From: Casp-actino8 sp037147055
Lineage (GTDB): Bacteria; Actinomycetota; Acidimicrobiia; Acidimicrobiales; Ilumatobacteraceae
DNA length: 51,875 nt
Assembly (NCBI GenBank): GCA_037147055.1
Contig: JBAWVW010000006.1
Location: 1 to 51,875, forward strand
Direction: 5' to 3'
Shown: piece by piece, positions 49,671-51,875 of the stretch
How positions within the stretch are numbered: the stretch's first letter is position 1
Layout of the letters: each line of letters starts with the position of its first letter
Translations under genes and position numbers: made by a program
The notes under the pieces: model-generated
Databases searched by the model: none
What the model saw: the letters and a program-made list of their open reading frames with translations, nothing else
Told to the model about the DNA's origin: nothing

Positions 49671-51545
49671 CTAGGCGAAAAAAACTTCGTCGCGATTAGG
49701 TTGGCGAACCATATTGTAATAGTCGGCTGTTTCCCATGGCGCATTAACTTGCATACGTCCAGACTCACTAAGGTAATAATTCTTAGCCGAACTGGTATCA
49801 GTCAACATTAAAAGGCCTGCCGCCTTCTCATCTAAGGCCTCGTTATATTTTGTAAAAGCCTCCTGCGTCACCTCCACGGTGCCGACATCTTCTTGGATCA
49901 TCGTCATCAGACATTGAGCGACAAAACTCGCCCACATCTGGTACCAGGCCGGCAGTGCAACTCCGCCAGAAATAGGTTGCGAATTGGGTCCATACAACAT
50001 GAACAAATTAGGAAAATCAGGCACCATCATGCCGACATAGGCGCGCGGGTCTTGCGCCGCCCAGCGCTCATGCAAATTCACGCCACCCCGACCAATGTAT
50101 TCAGCGGGCCACAGGTATTTGACAATTTCAAATCCTGTGGCAGTGATGATGATGTCAACTTCACGGAACTCCCCATCGCTGGTTTCAATTCCGTTTTCAG
50201 TGACGCGCACAATTTCGTACGTAATAAGTTCTGCATTCTCTCGCGCTAAAGCCTTATACCATCCGTTGTCAACGACTGGGCGGCGCACCATCGGCGCATA
50301 GTCTGGTGTCAATTTGTCAATCAGATCTTGACGCCCTCCCACTTGATCCGTGATGTAATTAATCAAAAACTGACGTACCGTATCGCTTTGTTTGGTGATC
50401 TGCCCACCCTGCTTTTGCCACTCTGCATCGACTATCAAATAATCCTTGTGAAAGTTAAATAAGTGCATGATTGATGTGTAGCGACACCAATTCCAATACC
50501 CCGGCATATTGCTGGTGAGCCAATGAATCTCTGACTCAACCTCTTTGCCATATTTATCTCGCGGACTAATCCATTGAGGAGTGCGCTGATACATATAAAT
50601 TCGATCGGCTATTTCCGCTACCGGCGCCAGCAACTGAACTCCCGTTGAACCGTTGCCGAGGATCGCCACATTTTTGCCTCTGAGATCAAGGTCCGTAGGC
50701 CATTGTGTGGGGTGGATGATGAGACCCTTGAAATCTTCGGCTCCCGGTAGGTCTGGGTTCTTAGGATTAGCAAAAAGGCCAGCCGCACTCACGATGGCAT
50801 TGACCTCAGAATGTACGACGTCACCGTCGGGACCAGTAAAGGACAATTCCCAACGCGAACGTTCTTCATCAAAGCGCGCTTCTTTGAGATCGTGCTCAAA
50901 ACGTATGTTGGGAGTGACGCCGTACTTCTCGGCAATAAATTCGAGATACGAACGGACATCTGCGCCACGCGCAAAATATTCTTTCCACGGATAATTGCGT
51001 TCAAAACAGAATTCATATGCGGCACTGAGTGTGTCAACTCGGACATCGGGGTACTTATTAATACTCCATGTGCCACCAATCTCATGACGCCGTTCATAAA
51101 TCGTGTAGGCGATTCCAAGGTGACTGAGTTGGACGGCAGTAGCGATGCCATTAAATCCACAACCAATAATGGCCACATGAAAATCTGCAGGAATTTGATG
51201 CTCCCCTTCTGGCCAAAAAGCAAAAAAAGGAAGCTCCTCAAAGGCGATCACTTCGCGGTGCAACTCGAACTCTGCGGCACTCGGCTCTGCCCCAAGTGCC
51301 ATCGCCATCAGCCGCTTGATCTCTTCGTCGGGTGGCTTACGCAAGGCGAACGAATCAAGACTGCTGTCGATCAGATGTACTAGACGTTCTTTCAGTTCCT
51401 CCTTCTCGTTGGCGCCCAACTGATTGACCGCTGCGAAACTAGCCAATTCTTCGTCACCACAAGCCTGATAAACCGCGACTCGCAGGGCCGCCAGGTCTGA
51501 TGCTTCAACTGCCCGCCGAATGAATTCACGCTCAACTTTTTTCAA
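49671..51545 (-). CDS. Baeyer-Villiger (flavin) monooxygenase, HAPMO-like
   Basis: A 624-residue class B flavoprotein. An N-terminal helical domain of about 110 residues precedes the FAD Rossmann motif IIGCGFNGIA (about 127-136). The Baeyer-Villiger fingerprint FKGLIIHPTQWP (F272 to P283) matches FxGxxxHxxxWP, and the NADPH motif is LGNGSTGVQ. Hydroxyacetophenone monooxygenase has a comparable N-terminal extension and total length. It inserts oxygen next to a ketone to give an ester or lactone. A steroid or aryl ketone is conceivable given the window, but not shown. It is followed by the 211-residue partner gene. Confidence 0.92.
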   Translation of the reverse strand: MKKVEREFIRRAVEASDLAALRVAVYQACGDEELASFAAVNQLGANEKEELKERLVHLIDSSLDSFALRKPPDEEIKRLMAMALGAEPSAAEFELHREVIAFEELPFFAFWPEGEHQIPADFHVAIIGCGFNGIATAVQLSHLGIAYTIYERRHEIGGTWSINKYPDVRVDTLSAAYEFCFERNYPWKEYFARGADVRSYLEFIAEKYGVTPNIRFEHDLKEARFDEERSRWELSFTGPDGDVVHSEVNAIVSAAGLFANPKNPDLPGAEDFKGLIIHPTQWPTDLDLRGKNVAILGNGSTGVQLLAPVAEIADRIYMYQRTPQWISPRDKYGKEVESEIHWLTSNMPGYWNWCRYTSIMHLFNFHKDYLIVDAEWQKQGGQITKQSDTVRQFLINYITDQVGGRQDLIDKLTPDYAPMVRRPVVDNGWYKALARENAELITYEIVRVTENGIETSDGEFREVDIIITATGFEIVKYLWPAEYIGRGGVNLHERWAAQDPRAYVGMMVPDFPNLFMLYGPNSQPISGGVALPAWYQMWASFVAQCLMTMIQEDVGTVEVTQEAFTKYNEALDEKAAGLLMLTDTSSAKNYYLSESGRMQVNAPWETADYYNMVRQPNRDEVFFA

Positions 51546-51635
51546 GATCGCTCCGCTCTGAGAAAACGCTCTAACACACCAAACAATAGGTGATTTCGCA
51601 AGGGTTCTTAGTACCTTGGCGCTCAGTTGCTGTGC

Positions 51636-51875
51636 TTAAAGGTCGCCACTATCAACTCTTGCGAGAATGACACGTGCCGTCTCACGCACTTCGTCGCTGT
51701 CAGAGAGTTGTTGTCCTGCGCGAACCTGGCGAGCCACACGTGGGTTTTTTACAAATACCTCAGCATGGCGCAAGAAAAAATCCCAATACAACACTGTGAA
51801 AGGACAGGCATCTTCGCCCACTCGCTTCTTACGGTCAAAGACGCATCCTTTGCAGTGGTCGCTCATCCGATCGAT
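51636..51875 (-). CDS. Fe-S bacterial cryptochrome/photolyase, C-terminal fragment (cut by window edge)
   Basis: The frame is open to the right edge, so only the last 79 residues are seen. The segment DRMSDHCKGCVFDRKKRVGEDACPF carries C-x2-C followed by a third Cys 13 residues later. This is the spacing of the [4Fe-4S] ligands in PhrB-type (6-4) photolyases of the FeS-BCP group. TVLYWDFFLRH and NPRVARQVRAG complete the FAD-domain end. The enzyme repairs (6-4) photoproducts with light or acts as a photoreceptor. It lies 90 bp upstream of the monooxygenase start, same strand. Confidence 0.88.
   Translation of the reverse strand: MDRMSDHCKGCVFDRKKRVGEDACPFTVLYWDFFLRHAEVFVKNPRVARQVRAGQQLSDSDEVRETARVILARVDSGDL

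Noticed and set aside
50811..51383. Plus-strand open frame of 190 codons inside the Baeyer-Villiger monooxygenase gene
   Set aside because: It lies fully antisense to a gene with clear motifs, and its translation has no recognisable domain.

Overview
The window looks like a gene-dense chromosomal segment from an actinobacterium. The evidence is the combination of an igr-type sterol side-chain operon, GpgS, an F420-dependent (Ddn-like) protein, a HupB-like HU with a long Lys/Ala tail, a HelD-type RNA polymerase helicase, GatCAB and an actinobacterial-style heme operon. Mid-range GC (about 50% by eye), very short intergenic gaps and many 4-nt ATGA/GTGA overlaps would suit a compact aquatic lineage such as Acidimicrobiia; that placement is inference. 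No rRNA, tRNA, CRISPR array, transposase, prophage gene or replication origin was seen, and no gap exceeds about 180 bases.

Region 1 (1-9200) is a sterol/steroid side-chain degradation locus. A truncated SDR is followed by a tight operon: two acyl-CoA dehydrogenases, a MaoC-DUF35 fusion, a MaoC hydratase, an Ltp2-type aldolase, a CYP124/125-like P450 and a FadA5-like thiolase. A further acyl-CoA dehydrogenase lies convergently. Two inverted repeats of the same type (TCTGAC-N5-GTCAGA) sit in front of the operon and of the convergent dehydrogenase, which implies one shared regulator.

Region 2 (9270-17870) carries a RibD-like reductase, gpgS, a degenerate dihydropteroate synthase-like protein, folK/folB, gatBAC and a GH36 alpha-galactosidase. 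The last six genes on the minus strand are packed as one apparent transcription unit. galT diverges from the alpha-galactosidase, and a galM-like gene lies at 30.2 kb.

Region 3 (18.7-31 kb) has a crotonase, lgt, an esterase, a TPR-HD-GYP protein, an M48 membrane protease, hemE-hemH-hemY, a lipobox-bearing sortase, an Lnt-like protein with Ser at the catalytic Cys position, dtd and the epimerase.

Region 4 (31-37.7 kb) has an ECF sigma factor with a C-terminal Cys motif, then GT4 - methyltransferase - alpha/alpha-barrel protein - ALDH7 as a coupled operon of unknown product, a DtxR/MntR-type regulator with an altered metal site, and a small lipoprotein.

Region 5 (37.7-51.9 kb) has HelD, YbaK, a cold-shock protein, a hotdog thioesterase, a Ddn-like protein, a minus-strand unit PhyH - ABC-F - MaoC - MaoC - CoA transferase, HU with a strong terminator, a quinone oxidoreductase, and a Baeyer-Villiger monooxygenase with an uncharacterised partner. 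The C-terminus of an Fe-S photolyase is cut by the window edge.

All functional calls rest on motif and family recognition by reading the sequence; no database search was run.
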